A stretch of DNA of 64,000 nucleotides from Crotalaria pallida. Taxonomy: Eukaryota > Streptophyta > Magnoliopsida > Fabales > Fabaceae. Below are positions 31,767-42,746 of the stretch, one piece after another; the first letter of the stretch is position 1, and each line of letters opens with the position of its first letter. The notes beneath the pieces were generated by a model, which saw only the letters and a list, made by a program, of their open reading frames with translations, made no database searches and was not told the DNA's origin. The translations under genes were made by a program, and so were the position numbers. Where the stretch lies: NCBI GenBank assembly GCA_037953625.1, contig CM075655.1, forward strand, positions 29,654,001 through 29,718,000, written 5' to 3'.

Positions 31767-32820
31767 CCGAGTATTGACCCTTGATCTGAGAAACCACTAG
31801 TTGTGAATCGCTGAAAACTGACACTCGCTCTACTTCGAACTCATGAACCATCTTGAGGCCTGCAAGAACTGCCTCGTATTCTGCTTGGTTGTTCGACGTT
31901 TGGAACTCGAAATTCAATGAGTATTCCATGCATAATCCTTCGGGGTTTTCAATGATGACCCCCGCTCCAGCTCCTTTCTTATTGCTTTATCCATCAACAT
32001 ATACTGACCATAAGTTTTGAGAGACGTCCGAAGGGATATCTGTGAATTTGGCGACAAAATTGGCAAGAGCTTGAGATTTCATCGCCTTCCTCGGTTCATA
32101 GGCAATGTCGAATTCGGATAGTTCGACGGACCACGAAACCATCCTACCTACTAGGTCAGGTTTATGAAGCACTTGTCTGAGAGGTTGAGCTGTTCTTACC
32201 AATATTCTATGTGCCTGAAAATACTGTCTTAATCTCCGAGCCGACACGACCAAACAGTACGCAAGTTTCTCCAGCTTTTGATATCTCAACTCCGGTCCTT
32301 GAAGCGCTCGACTAACGAAATACACTGGGGCCTCAATACCTGAATCCTCTCTTACCAAAACCGATCTGACCGCCGCTTCTGCCACTTACATGTATAGAAT
32401 GAGGTTTTCACCATGAAGTGGGCTGTGGAGTACGGGTGGGCTGGAAAGATACTCCTTTAACTGAACAAAAGCTTGCTCACAGTGCTCGTTCCAAAGGAAT
32501 TCTTTGTTTTTCCTAAGGAGCTGGTACCATGGCAAGGCTTTCCGAGCAGCTTGGGATAAAAATCTGGAGAGTGCCGCCACTCGGCCCGTGAGTTGTTGAA
32601 CTTCTTTAAGATTAGCTGGGCTCCTCATTTCAAGGATTGCTTTGCATTTATCTAGATTGGCTTCAATCCCTCTCTCGGTTAACATAAAACCGAGGAAAGA
32701 ACCGGCTGGGACTCCGAACACACACTTTTCCGGATTCAACCTCATGGAGTACTTTCTCACTCGGTCCAGTATTGTCGCGAGGTCCTGGGCATGGTTTTCT
32801 TGCTGTCTGCTCTTTGCAAT
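31767..32820 (-). pseudogene. pol: B RT end, RNase H and partial second RNase H
   Basis: After the MITE the RT frame continues (MRLNPEKCVFGVPAGSFLGF) and passes to RNase H (PVYFVSRALQGPELRYQKLEK, HRILVRTAQPLRQVLHKP). A TAA near 32383 and another near 31987 (after SVYVDG) break the frame. Beyond these the second RNase H continues (GAGAGVIIENPEG, TSNNQAEYEAVL, DSQLVVSQIKGQYS) and stops at the C insertion. The arrangement matches D's 17345-18400. Confidence 0.88.
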
Positions 32821-33424
32821 TAGGCATGGCAAAATTAACCAGAACCGCGGGCACCCGCTCGAACCCGATTCGCCATTAGTGGGGAAAAACCGTTCTAATC
32901 GGGTATCGGGGCGGGGGCGGGGAAAACCCGCTTTTTCAATCACGGGGGCGGGGGCGGGTGTGGTAATTATACTATCCGCCCCGCACCCGCACCCGGCCCC
33001 GAAACTGACCCGCTCACACTATATATGCATATTATATTATATATTATATATAATTTATAATAATAGTAATAAAAAATATTAAAAATAATGTTTTGACTCT
33101 TAATAAAAATCACTTGTGAAAAATACTCTTTTAAAAAAGCTGTTTTTAAAAGAAAAATTTGATATATTATAAAAGAAAAGCTCTTTTAGAAAAGTTGTTT
33201 TTAAAAGAAAAGCGGGGGCGGGTACGATGCGGTTTTACCCGACCCCCGACAGGGGCGGGGGCGGGTGGGCTTTTATGATACCCGGCGGGGGACGGGGGCG
33301 GGTGGGCTTTTATGATACCCGGCGGGGGACGGGGGCGGGGGCGGGGGCGGGGGAAATTTTTTGAGACGGGGGCGGGTGTGGGAAGTGCATAATCCGCCCC
33401 CGCCCCGCCCCGTTGCCATGCCTA
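32821..33424. mobile_element. hAT-type MITE in B reverse transcriptase
   Basis: A 604-bp element with 12-bp terminal inverted repeats (TAGGCATGGCAA at the left, TTGCCATGCCTA at the right) and the 8-bp duplication TTTGCAAT (32813-32820 and 33425-33432). An 8-bp duplication is the hallmark of hAT transposition. There is no transposase. The subterminal parts consist of runs such as GGGGCGGGGGCGGG, and the core is AT-rich (about 33020-33210). Insert plus duplication is 612 bp, and the RT frame continues unchanged on both sides, right after the catalytic YIDD. Confidence 0.92.
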
Positions 33425-35154
33425 TTTGCAATAATATCATCGATGTATACTTCCATGCTTGAGCCGATCATGCCTTGAAAAACCTTGTTCATCATCCTTT
33501 GATAGGTAGCACCCGCATTCTTCAACCCAAAAGGCATGACATTGTAACAATAAGTTGCCTTGTCGATGATGAATGCGGTTTTATCTTGATCGGCAGGAAA
33601 CATAGGGATCTGGTTGTAACCAGAATAAGCATCCATAAAGGACAAGAGTTTGTAACCAGCTGAACTGTCGACGAGTTTGTCAATAACGGGGAGTGGATAT
33701 TGGTCTTTAGGACAGACTTTATTCAAGTCCGTGTAATCGACACACATCCTCCACTTTCCATTGGGTTTTTTGACCAAGACGGTGTTAGCTAACCAGTCTG
33801 TATAGTCAATTTCCCTAATGAAACCTTCTCGGAGTAATTCAGCAACCTTTTCTTCAATGGCAGCGGCCTTTTCAGCACTAACCTTCCTTTTGCGTTGTGC
33901 CACCGGTCTCGACCCCGGAATGATACTCAACTTATGGCAGATAAAATTTGGGTCGATTCTCGGCATATCAGCTGATGTCCACGCGAACAGATCTTTATTT
34001 GAAATCAACAGAGTGGTTAACTTCTCTCTTACACTTGCAGGTAGTTCAAAACCGATTTTTACTTGCCTAAGGGGATCATTGGTCAATGTCAAGAATTCCC
34101 ACTGTCCCTTCGGGGTTGGTCTATTTCTATCGGATTGGTCTCTCATATCCAGATCTGCGAGGTTAATATTGCCCTTTCCCAAAGAGACTCTTTCCAAATT
34201 GCTCGGATCCTTGTTTTTAACCTTCCCTAAACTGGCGTTGTAACATTTCCTTGCTGCTTCTTGCTCGGCCTTGACAGTTACCACTCTATCATCAGTTCCG
34301 ACGAATTTCATAGCCAAGTGAACTGTAGATACTACCGCCCCAAATGCTTGCAAAGAAGTTCTCCCAAGAATGGCATTGTAGGCCGCTGGACAATCAACCA
34401 CCAAAAATTTGACTATCTCGGTTCTGGCCGAAGGCTGTTGTCCGAGGGTTACGGGAAGTTGGATGTACGCCTTTGGCTCAATGGTGTCCCCCGTGAAACC
34501 AATTAATTCACCCTCAAAGGGAGTGAGATTGCACTCCCTGAGTTTAAGGGCTTTGAACAGAGGGAAAAACATGATGTCCACCGAGCTCCCTTGGTCGATG
34601 AAGACTCGTTTTACCTCGTAATTACCAATAAGGGCAGTGATCACCATGGGGTCATTATGTCCCGAAAGGATTCCATCCAAATCGCCGTCATCAAAAATAA
34701 TGGGAACGTTTTTTGTTGATTTCTTGGCTATAGGCTTCTGACTGATTGCCAAAATTTGGTTGATGTACTTCTTTCTGTCGGCTTTCTTCTCTCCACCTCC
34801 AGCAAAACCTCCCGCAATAGTGTTAACCAAGAATTCATTTTTATTAGCATTTGTATCAGGAGCTGGAGTGGGATCGGTTCTCTGCCTCCCGGTGTTTCTA
34901 TCGTCTGGTGACCTACTTCTCTGGCGTTTGGATTTTGCTGGTGACTGAGATCTGTTCCTACTTCTTCGGCCGGCTGCATCCTTGATGTATTGTTGTAGCT
35001 TTCCATCCCTGATCATCTCTTCGATCAAATCCCGCAACCAGATGCACTCGTCGGTCGTATGGCCGTATCCCCTGTGGAAGTCACAATATTTTGACCTATC
35101 ACGTTGTGCGCCCTTTCTTAAAGACGGAGGTCTTTGGGCAGAGCGTAAGTCAGT
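33425..35154 (-). pseudogene. gag-pol: B gag C-terminus, protease and RT
   Basis: Downstream of a single TAG (35155-35157) the gag frame continues with the Cys/His region (YCDFHRGYGHTTDEC), then RDLIEEMIRDGKLQQYI and a basic Ser/Arg linker. The protease motif VFIDQGSSVDIMFF lies near 34590 and AYNAILGRTSLQ near 34370. RT motifs are WRMCVDYTDLNKVCPKDQYPLP (about 33730), FMDAYSGYNQIPM (about 33620), MPFGLKNAGATYQRMMNKVF (about 33510) and VYIDDIIA (about 33440). The MITE begins directly after this. D has the same order, with about two thirds similar residues by eye. Confidence 0.9.
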
Positions 35155-36644
35155 CTACATTGTTTCCCTCAGGATTTGACTCCTTAGAACAGTTAAAGGA
35201 GTGTATTCCTGAAATTTATTCCTCGGAGGAATCCTTCGGTCTCGATCATTCCTATCTTGTCTTCCACCAAAACGTTCGTCACGTTTTTGTTTATTTTGAC
35301 CTTGAGGATCGGCTCGTTGCCTTTCTTCTCTGACTTTCTGCCCCTTATGGAATTCCTCCAAATTAATGAACTTATTAGACCTTTGTCTCAGCTCGGCCAT
35401 ATCTTTTGGAGGTTTTCCAATCAAGGACTTTCTGAAATCCCCCGACTGTAAACCCTGCGTGAACAATAGTACTGCCACACCAGGTTCTAATCGAGGAATC
35501 GAGCTAGCCTCTGCATGGAATCGCGAAAGGTAATCTTTCAATGACTCATCTTGTTTTTGGGTGACTGCCGCTAAGGTGTGGTCGGATTTAAGCTGGATGC
35601 AACTAGCCGTGTATCTGTTTAAAAACACTCTTTTCATCTCCTCCCAAGAATTTATTGAGTTCCGAGGGAGGGATGAGTACCAACGTAACACTGACGGCTC
35701 TAGGGTCATGGAAAAGGCTCGGCATTTCATCTCCTCTCCTCCACCGTAATAATTCATCGCACCTTCGTAAGAGACAATATGGTCTAATGGATCGGTTAGG
35801 CCGTTATAATGTGGCACATTAGAAGGGCCCAAGTAACCTTGAGGAGTTTGGAATGCCATAATATATGGAGTAAAGGGATGACCAGGGTGAAAATCACCTT
35901 GATCCTGGTTCATGGTAGGGTTAGTATGGGTATTTTGTGGGGGGGGAGCTGCATTACTGGGAGTGGTTGTGGGTCCATGGTTTGAGGCATTGTATTTTGG
36001 GGTAGTATGGTGGTCGGTTGACTCTGTGCAATCCTTGCCATAGCTTGCTGTTGAAGGTCGGCAATAGCCCGACCTTGTTGTTCAATTAGAGCCGTTTGTC
36101 TGTTTAGGATGTTAATCATCTCTTGCTCCCGAGCCCGAGCAGATGCAGATGTTCCATAGGACCTGCCGATGGAATGGCTATGATGAGAATTTCCAGGAGC
36201 AGTTCTTCCTGGATTCAGTCTGGTCCTAGGTGTTGAACTTATGTGGTCGGGATTGGGTGGGATAGGAGGGGTACGTTGGGTATTTCGGCCATGATGTGCT
36301 CGGGTTCCAGTGGTCCTGGATGTGTTTCGAGTGGTTGGGGCTGTGCTGCTCGAATCACCATGGGTGGAGGGAGGTGGTGTAGGAGGGAGTGGTGGTGGTG
36401 GTGGTGGAGGCAGTATGGTTCGTAGAACTTGGAGTGGTTGGGGGTTGCTTCTAGTCCTAGGATGGGAAGATTGTGGTGTTTGGGAGTGAGTCGCGTGATT
36501 ATTACCATGATTATGGCTGCGATGAGGGGGTGGATGACTTTGTGAATGGTTTGGTGGCTGGAAATTATTCCCTGCCCCAGAATGGAAGGTTCGTGGCGGT
36601 TGCCCATTATCTACACGATTATGGTTGAGAACATCGCGCAGATC
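35155..36644 (-). pseudogene. gag: B gag, main part
   Basis: From the Athila insertion the gag frame runs through a His/Pro/Thr-rich low-complexity stretch and a Q-rich helix (QTALIEQQGRAIADLQQQ). It shifts frame near a run of eight C at about 35940. It then enters the Retrotrans_gag domain (GHPFTPYIMAFQTPQGY, CRAFSMTLEPSVLRWYSSLP, DESLKDYLSRFHAEAS) and ends at TAG 35155-35157. D's gag has the same motifs. B's first 38 codons lie on the far side of the Athila element at 46770-46882. Confidence 0.87.
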
Positions 36645-37766
36645 TGATCGAGGCCGTACCCGATACAAATAAAAACAGTTTAAGTATAGTACTAGGAAGT
36701 GACTCCTAGGTTGTCTCCCAAGGAATATCTTATCAAGCAAAAGGTCGAACACATAGTATGCATAGAAAACAGGGGAGGGGGGGTTTGTATTGAATATTGA
36801 ATAATTGAAATCAAAACAGAATTAAGTCAAAACGAAGTAACAGATAAGGAAAAGCGGATAAACTCCTTTGGCTCGCGTTCACAACTCTATCATCGGTCAC
36901 AAAAGATCAATTTCTTTCCTCTTCACTGTCCAACTCGTGAGAATTAAATACTAAGCGAAAATTCAATTCTCACCCCAAAACCCAAACCTCTAATTAAGCA
37001 TTAAAAGCCAAAGCATGGTGTTTTTACGAGTTTGCATAAATTAAGCATTCATACACATGGATTATCTCTATAGAATGGAACTAAGCGAACCATAACATAT
37101 CAATAAGCATGAAAAACAGTGAATAAAAATGAAATAGCATTAAGAATAAAACCTCAAGAGTATGTGATACATTACCAAAGGGATTTAACCTAAGAGTTTA
37201 GCCTTCCATGAAGAAAAATACCAAAAACGTGTAGAAAGGGAAGAGAGAGAAACCCTAGCAGCCACCACAAGCTTGGAGAGCAAAACTAAGCCTTCTCTAT
37301 GAGAGAGAATGTAAAAAACGTGGAATGATTAGTGGCTACTAGGGTTTACACGAATTTAGCTTTTTAAATCTCAAAACGGGCCTAAATCATGGGCCCAAAT
37401 CCTAAGGAAAGCTTATCTCTAAATTAAATCTAAAAATATCCTATAGATAAAATCTAAATCTTAAAAGATATAACTAAATCTCAACTAATCCTAAAGATAG
37501 ATTACAATCTTCACTTCATCACATATCTTCTCTTCCAAAATTAAATCTTCACTCCCAAAATGTCCGAAAAGCCCTTGTGCCAAATATGACCTGAAAATAG
37601 AAATAGAATTAATTAGGCTAAATAATCCCAAATTAAACAATATTCAGAATATTAGTCCAATAAACTCTAAATCACTTAATCAAGCTTAACAATGTCAAAT
37701 GGGCAACAAGTATCAATAATAGGAGTAAATTAATGCAAGGAATAATGGGAAATAAAATGCTCATCA
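36645..37766 (-). repeat. 3' LTR of the Athila element
   Basis: 1122 bp; on the minus strand it starts TGATGAGCATTTTATTTCC and ends CGGCCTCGATCA. Compared with the 5' LTR it has a longer G-run near 36775 and scattered substitutions. Confidence 0.93.
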
Positions 37767-37780
37767 AACACCCCCACACT
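37767..37780 (-). other. Polypurine tract of the Athila element
   Basis: The minus strand reads AGTGTGGGGGTGTT immediately before the 3' LTR. Confidence 0.7.
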
Positions 37781-39278
37781 TATCCTTTTGCACTCCTGGG
37801 CAAAACTAAGAAATAGGACTGAGAAGATCAATATGCACTAAAGTGAATCATGAAATGAGATTACTACAACTAATGAATGCAAACCTAAGAGATTACATAC
37901 TTCACAATGATTTCTAGGAAATGTAGAGAAATGGGCAAAATCGAGCACACGAAGAGAATAAGGACCAAAGAATCAAAGCATCCATGAACATCATCCAATT
38001 ATTTCAAATATGCAAAGAAAACCAATGACATCAAGAGGGTAGTCACAAAGATGATAGAAACTCACAAGGATCACTCAAAAGTGTTTACACTCAAGTGTTT
38101 AAGGTTAATCAGTGTTTACACTCAAGGCACATCATGAAAAACAAACACAACCATAAGCTTGACAAGCCTCTAACATCAACAATCAACACACATGCACATT
38201 AAGATCAAAAGGTCTTTTCAGGGTTGTAATGGGGCCAAGGACAAGGTAGGATAAAAATATGGGAAATGTAGCTAAAACCCAAGGGAATAGAGGAGCAATG
38301 GGGAATAAGTAAAAAATAAGCACAAACCACCCCAGAATGAAATGATAAACATAACAACAACCTCTAATTCCAATCCTCTTATGCCTCAATCAACCTTTTA
38401 TTCTATTTATTTTTTTTTCTTCTTTTTTTTTCTTTCTCTTTTTTTTCTTCTTTTTTTTTCTTTCTCTTTTTTTTTTCGGTTTTTTTTTGCATTGCAGAAC
38501 TTCATAAATGAAAGGGAAGAAGAAACAAAAAAAATGGCATAATGAGATAAAGCCATAATTACATCATCGACCATAGAGGCAAAACCCAGAACTCACAAGA
38601 GATGAAGAACAAAGCACCCTCGCTTACTTAATACCCATTCCCAAAACAATTCCAAAGCTCCAACATTCCCTAAGGTTAGGACAATCATGGTTTTTCAGTC
38701 ATAGGCTTGTAATGAGCTAAAGAACAAAGAAAAGGGATATAAAGGCTCAAAGGGGCTATCAAAGGATAAATTCATTCAAGGTAGGCTCATATGGCTAGCG
38801 GCTTATTCAAGAAAAACAATGCCTAAATCATTTCAAAATGTGCATGGGAATATCAAGTATCAACAAGAGTCAAGTCAAGTTCTAGAGTGCAAGTAATCCA
38901 GAGTGCAATCACACATGAAAGAAAATTAGGTGGCATATATAGCAATCCACCCACAATTAAGGCTCAAATCCTCACAAAAGGGACAATTCTATCACAGTGT
39001 TACCACCTCTTAATTATCAAAAGCAACTTTACACACAGAAATGCATGAATTCAGACACAAGATACCAAGAATCTACTAAAATGAAGCAAAAACATGCAAG
39101 AAAATGCCCAAAACATAGCAAAACCTAAAAAATCAAAGCAAAAATATGCAACCTAAACTACTCTCGCCCCCACACTTAAATCACACATTGTCCTCAATGT
39201 AAAACAACCAGAAATTCCAGACAGATATAGACAAGTGTAATAAAAGTAGTAAAGAAGGAGAAAAGAAGACTCCCTAAG
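37781..39278 (-). other. Athila region between pol and 3' LTR, non-coding
   Basis: About 1.5 kb without a substantial ORF in element orientation. It holds a long pyrimidine tract on the plus strand (38400-38480, mostly T with CTT interruptions; purine on the element strand). At 39166-39180 there is a second polypurine word (AAGTGTGGGGGC on the minus strand) just after pol. No envelope-like coding sequence could be recognised. Confidence 0.7.
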
Positions 39279-42200
39279 TCATGGTGGGTCAAAAGTGGGG
39301 TCGACCAATGAGGCCTCCTCCACAGGTGCATCATCCAAAGAAGGGGTGGTTAGGAAAGGCTTGAGTCGGTGGCCATTGACTTTGAAGCTCTTGCCTATGG
39401 ACTCACTCTTGATCTGCACAGTGCCATAAGGAAACACCTGGGTGACTACAAACGGTCCAATCCACTTAGAGCGGAGCTTTCCACTCATGAGCCCAAGCCT
39501 AGAGTTGTAGAGAAACACTTTTTGACCAACCAAGAACTCCTTTCTGGAAATTGAGCTATCATGGAGCTTCTTGGTCTTCTCTTTGTAGAACATGGAGTTC
39601 TCATAGGCCTCCAAACGGATCTCATCTAGCTCACTCAACTGCAGCTTCCTCTCCTCACCCGCTTGATCAAGAGCTAAGTTACATTGCTTCACAGCCCAAT
39701 ATGCACGGTGCTCTATTTCCATAGGCAGGTGGCATGCCTTACCAAAGACAACCCGATAAGGTGACATCCCTATGGGTGCCTTGTAAGCAGTCCGATGGGC
39801 CCATAAAGCATCCTCCAATTGTGTGCTCCAATCCTTTCTATTAGGCTTCACCATCTTCTCCAAAATCCACTTGATCTCTCTGTTTGAAATCTTAGCTTGC
39901 CCATTGGTTTGGGGGTGATATGGTGTAGAAACTTTGTGCACAACCCCATACTTCTTGAGCAAAGCTTGCATGGATCTATTGCAGAAGTGTGTGCCTTGAT
40001 CACTGACTATGGCTCTAGGTATGCCAAACCTGCAAAAGATATTAGACCTGACAAAATCTACAACAACCTGAGCATCATTAGTCCTGGTGGCCTTAGCTTC
40101 CACCCATTTGGATACATAATCCACAGCAAGTAAGATATAATAAAAACCAAAAGAAACAGGAAAGGGGCCCATGAAATCTATACCCCAGACATCAAACACC
40201 TCACAGAACAACATAGGTTGTTGCGGCATCTGTTGCCTCCAAGATAGGGCGCCTCCTGCTCTTTGACATTGCTCACATGAGCTGCAGATGTTGCTTGCAT
40301 CCTTGAAGATGGTAGGCCAATAAAATCCAGAATCCAACACCTTTCGTGCTGTCCTTTGAGTACCAAGGTGGCCTCCCACTGGTGAAGCATGGAAAAATTG
40401 GAGAACCGATTGGATCTCCTGGTCTGGAATGCACCTGTGATTGACCTGATCACTGCAAAAACGCCACAAATAGGGGTCATCCCATACATAAAACTTGGCA
40501 TCGCTCTTCAATTTGTCTCTTTGAGCTTTGGATGCCAAGGGTGGAAAAACAGATGCAACTAGATAATTTACAACAACAGCAAACCAAGGAGTAAGGGGAG
40601 GGGGATGTGAAACATGCAAAACTAAAAGCTGCTCATCCGGGAAGTCATCCCGGATAGGAAATGCATCCTCCTCTCTCTCTATTCTGCTCAAGTGGTCTGC
40701 GACAAGGTTATGCGCACCACTCCGATCCTGAATCTCAAGATCAAACTCCTGGAGGAGCAACATCCACCTAATCAACCTAGGTTTGGAATCTGTCTTTTTC
40801 AAAAGATACTTCAGAGCAGCATGATCAGTATACACTACAACCTTAGAACCTAACAGATATGATCTAAACTTATCAAGTGCAAAGACAATGGCTAACAGCT
40901 CTTTTTCAGTTGTGGTGTAATTAACTTGTGCTGAATCTAAAGTCCTAGATGCATAATAAATCACATGAGACAGCTTACCAACCCTTTGGGAGAGAACTGC
41001 TCCCAAAGCATAATTCGAGGCATCGGTCATGAGCTCAAATGGGAGGGTCCAGTCAGGTGGTTGGATGATGGGAGCGGTGGTGAGTGCTCTCTTTAGCTCA
41101 TCAAATGCCTTCTTGCATTGGTCTTCAAACTCAAATGTGGTATCCTTTTGAAGCAAGTTGGATAGTGGAAGGGCTATCTTGCTAAAGTTCTGAATAAACC
41201 TGCGATAGAAACCTGCATGGCCAAGAAAAGAACGCACCTCTCGCACGCAAGAGGGGTAAGGCAAATGTGATATTACATGCAGCTTAGCAGGGTCAACCTC
41301 TATGCCCTTATGTGAAATAATGTGCCCTAAGACTATGCCTTGTTCTACCATAAAATGACATTTTTCAAAATTCAAGACAAGGTTAGTCTCAATGCACCTA
41401 TTAAGCACCTTAGACAAACTATCAAGACATGCATCAAAAGAGGAACCATATACACTAAAATCATCCATGAAGACCTCTATGCAATGCTCAAGAAAGTCAT
41501 TAAAAATACTCATCATACATCTTTGAAAAGTGCCAGGAGCATTGCATAGGCCAAAAGGCATCTTTCTATAAGCAAATGTACCAAAAGGACAGGTAAATGT
41601 GGTCTTATGTTGGTCCTCTGGTGCAATACAGATTTGGAAATAACCAGAGAAACCATCTAAGAAGCAATAGTGAGATTTACCTGCCAGGCGCTCCAACATC
41701 TGATCAATGAAGGGAAGAGGAAAGTGATCCTTGCGGGTCGCCTGGTTGAGCTTCCTATAGTCAATGCAAACTCTCCAACTATTCTGCACTCTAGTGGGAA
41801 TCAGCTCATCCTTCTCATTTTTGACAACTGTCACCCCAGACTTCTTGGGAACTACTTGAACCGGGCTTACCCAAGTGCTGTCCGAAATGGGGTAAATAAT
41901 ACCAGCTTGCAGCAGCTTGGTGACCTCTTTCTTCACCACATCAAGAATCTGGGGGTTCAACCGTCTCTGGGGTTGTCTCACTGGTTTATCCCCATCCTCC
42001 AATAAAATCCGATGCATGCACATGGAGGGGCTAATACCAGGTATGTCTGCCAAAGTCCATCCTATTGCCCTTTTGTTTGCTCTAATCACATCCAGCAGTT
42101 GCTTCTCTTGATCAACAGAAAGGGAGGTAGAGATGATCACTGGAAGTTTCTGCTCATCCTCCATGTAAGCATATTTGAGATGAGGAGGAAGGGGCTTCAG

Positions 42201-42746
42201 GTCCAATAAAGGTGCCTGCATCACAGATGGAACTAAAGGAGCAACAGAACTGGATTCTGCCGCTTGCACCTGAACAAATGGATTACACTCATGCATAACA
42301 GAAATGGGGTTAGGGTTAGCATGATCTGAATCTATATCATATGAATCAACAGATGCAGTAGTAGAATTTAAAAACTGGTCAATTTCAATGCATGCAGTGC
42401 ACATTTCGGAATCAGAACATGCAGAACAAGTAAATGAGCTAGTGAAAGATGGCAAATCATAATCATGCAAAAAGTCTAGAACATGCTCATCAATCAGATC
42501 ATCAAGCAAGTCAACATGAAAGACAGAGTGGTCATCAGAAAAATGTTTCATAGCATCAAAAATATTGAATCGAACCACTCTGTCATCAAATTCCATTGAA
42601 AGTGTACCTGCATGCACATCAAACTTGGTTTGGGCTGTTTTTAAAAATGGTCTCCCTAATATGATAGGGACAGCACTACGAGAGGTGTCCTCTTCCATAT
42701 CAAGAATATAAAAATCAGCAGGAAAGATAAGCTCTTCAACCCGAAC
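39279..42746 (-). pseudogene. pol: Athila pol: RT, RNase H, integrase
   Basis: In frame with gag after one TAG. The ORF from the ATG at 42698 has 1139 codons. It begins with the protease C-terminal part (VPIILGRPFLKT). RT follows, with NSWRVCIDYRKLNQATRKDH (about 41770), FLDGFSGYFQI and catalytic VFMDDFSVYG (about 41470). RNase H is at about 41030-40780 (LMTDASNYALGAVLSQR, VYTDHAALKYLL). The integrase zinc domain (HLGTQRTARKVL, CEQCQRAGG) and core follow, with Asp in WGIDFMGPFP and Asp in IVSDQGTHF. At the position 36 residues after the second Asp, where the catalytic Glu is expected, the codon at 39891-39893 is AAG (Lys). The frame is otherwise open to 39279. Integrase is probably inactive. 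Confidence 0.93.

Noticed and set aside
19640..31775. One insertion from 19650 to 31766 flanked by a CCGAG duplication
   Set aside because: CCGAG occurs near both edges but not at matching offsets (AGTAG directly precedes 19650, CCGAG directly follows 31766), and E and C have opposite orientations.
37781..39278. Envelope-like ORF of Athila
   Set aside because: I looked for it between pol and the 3' LTR. No frame of reasonable length exists in element orientation.
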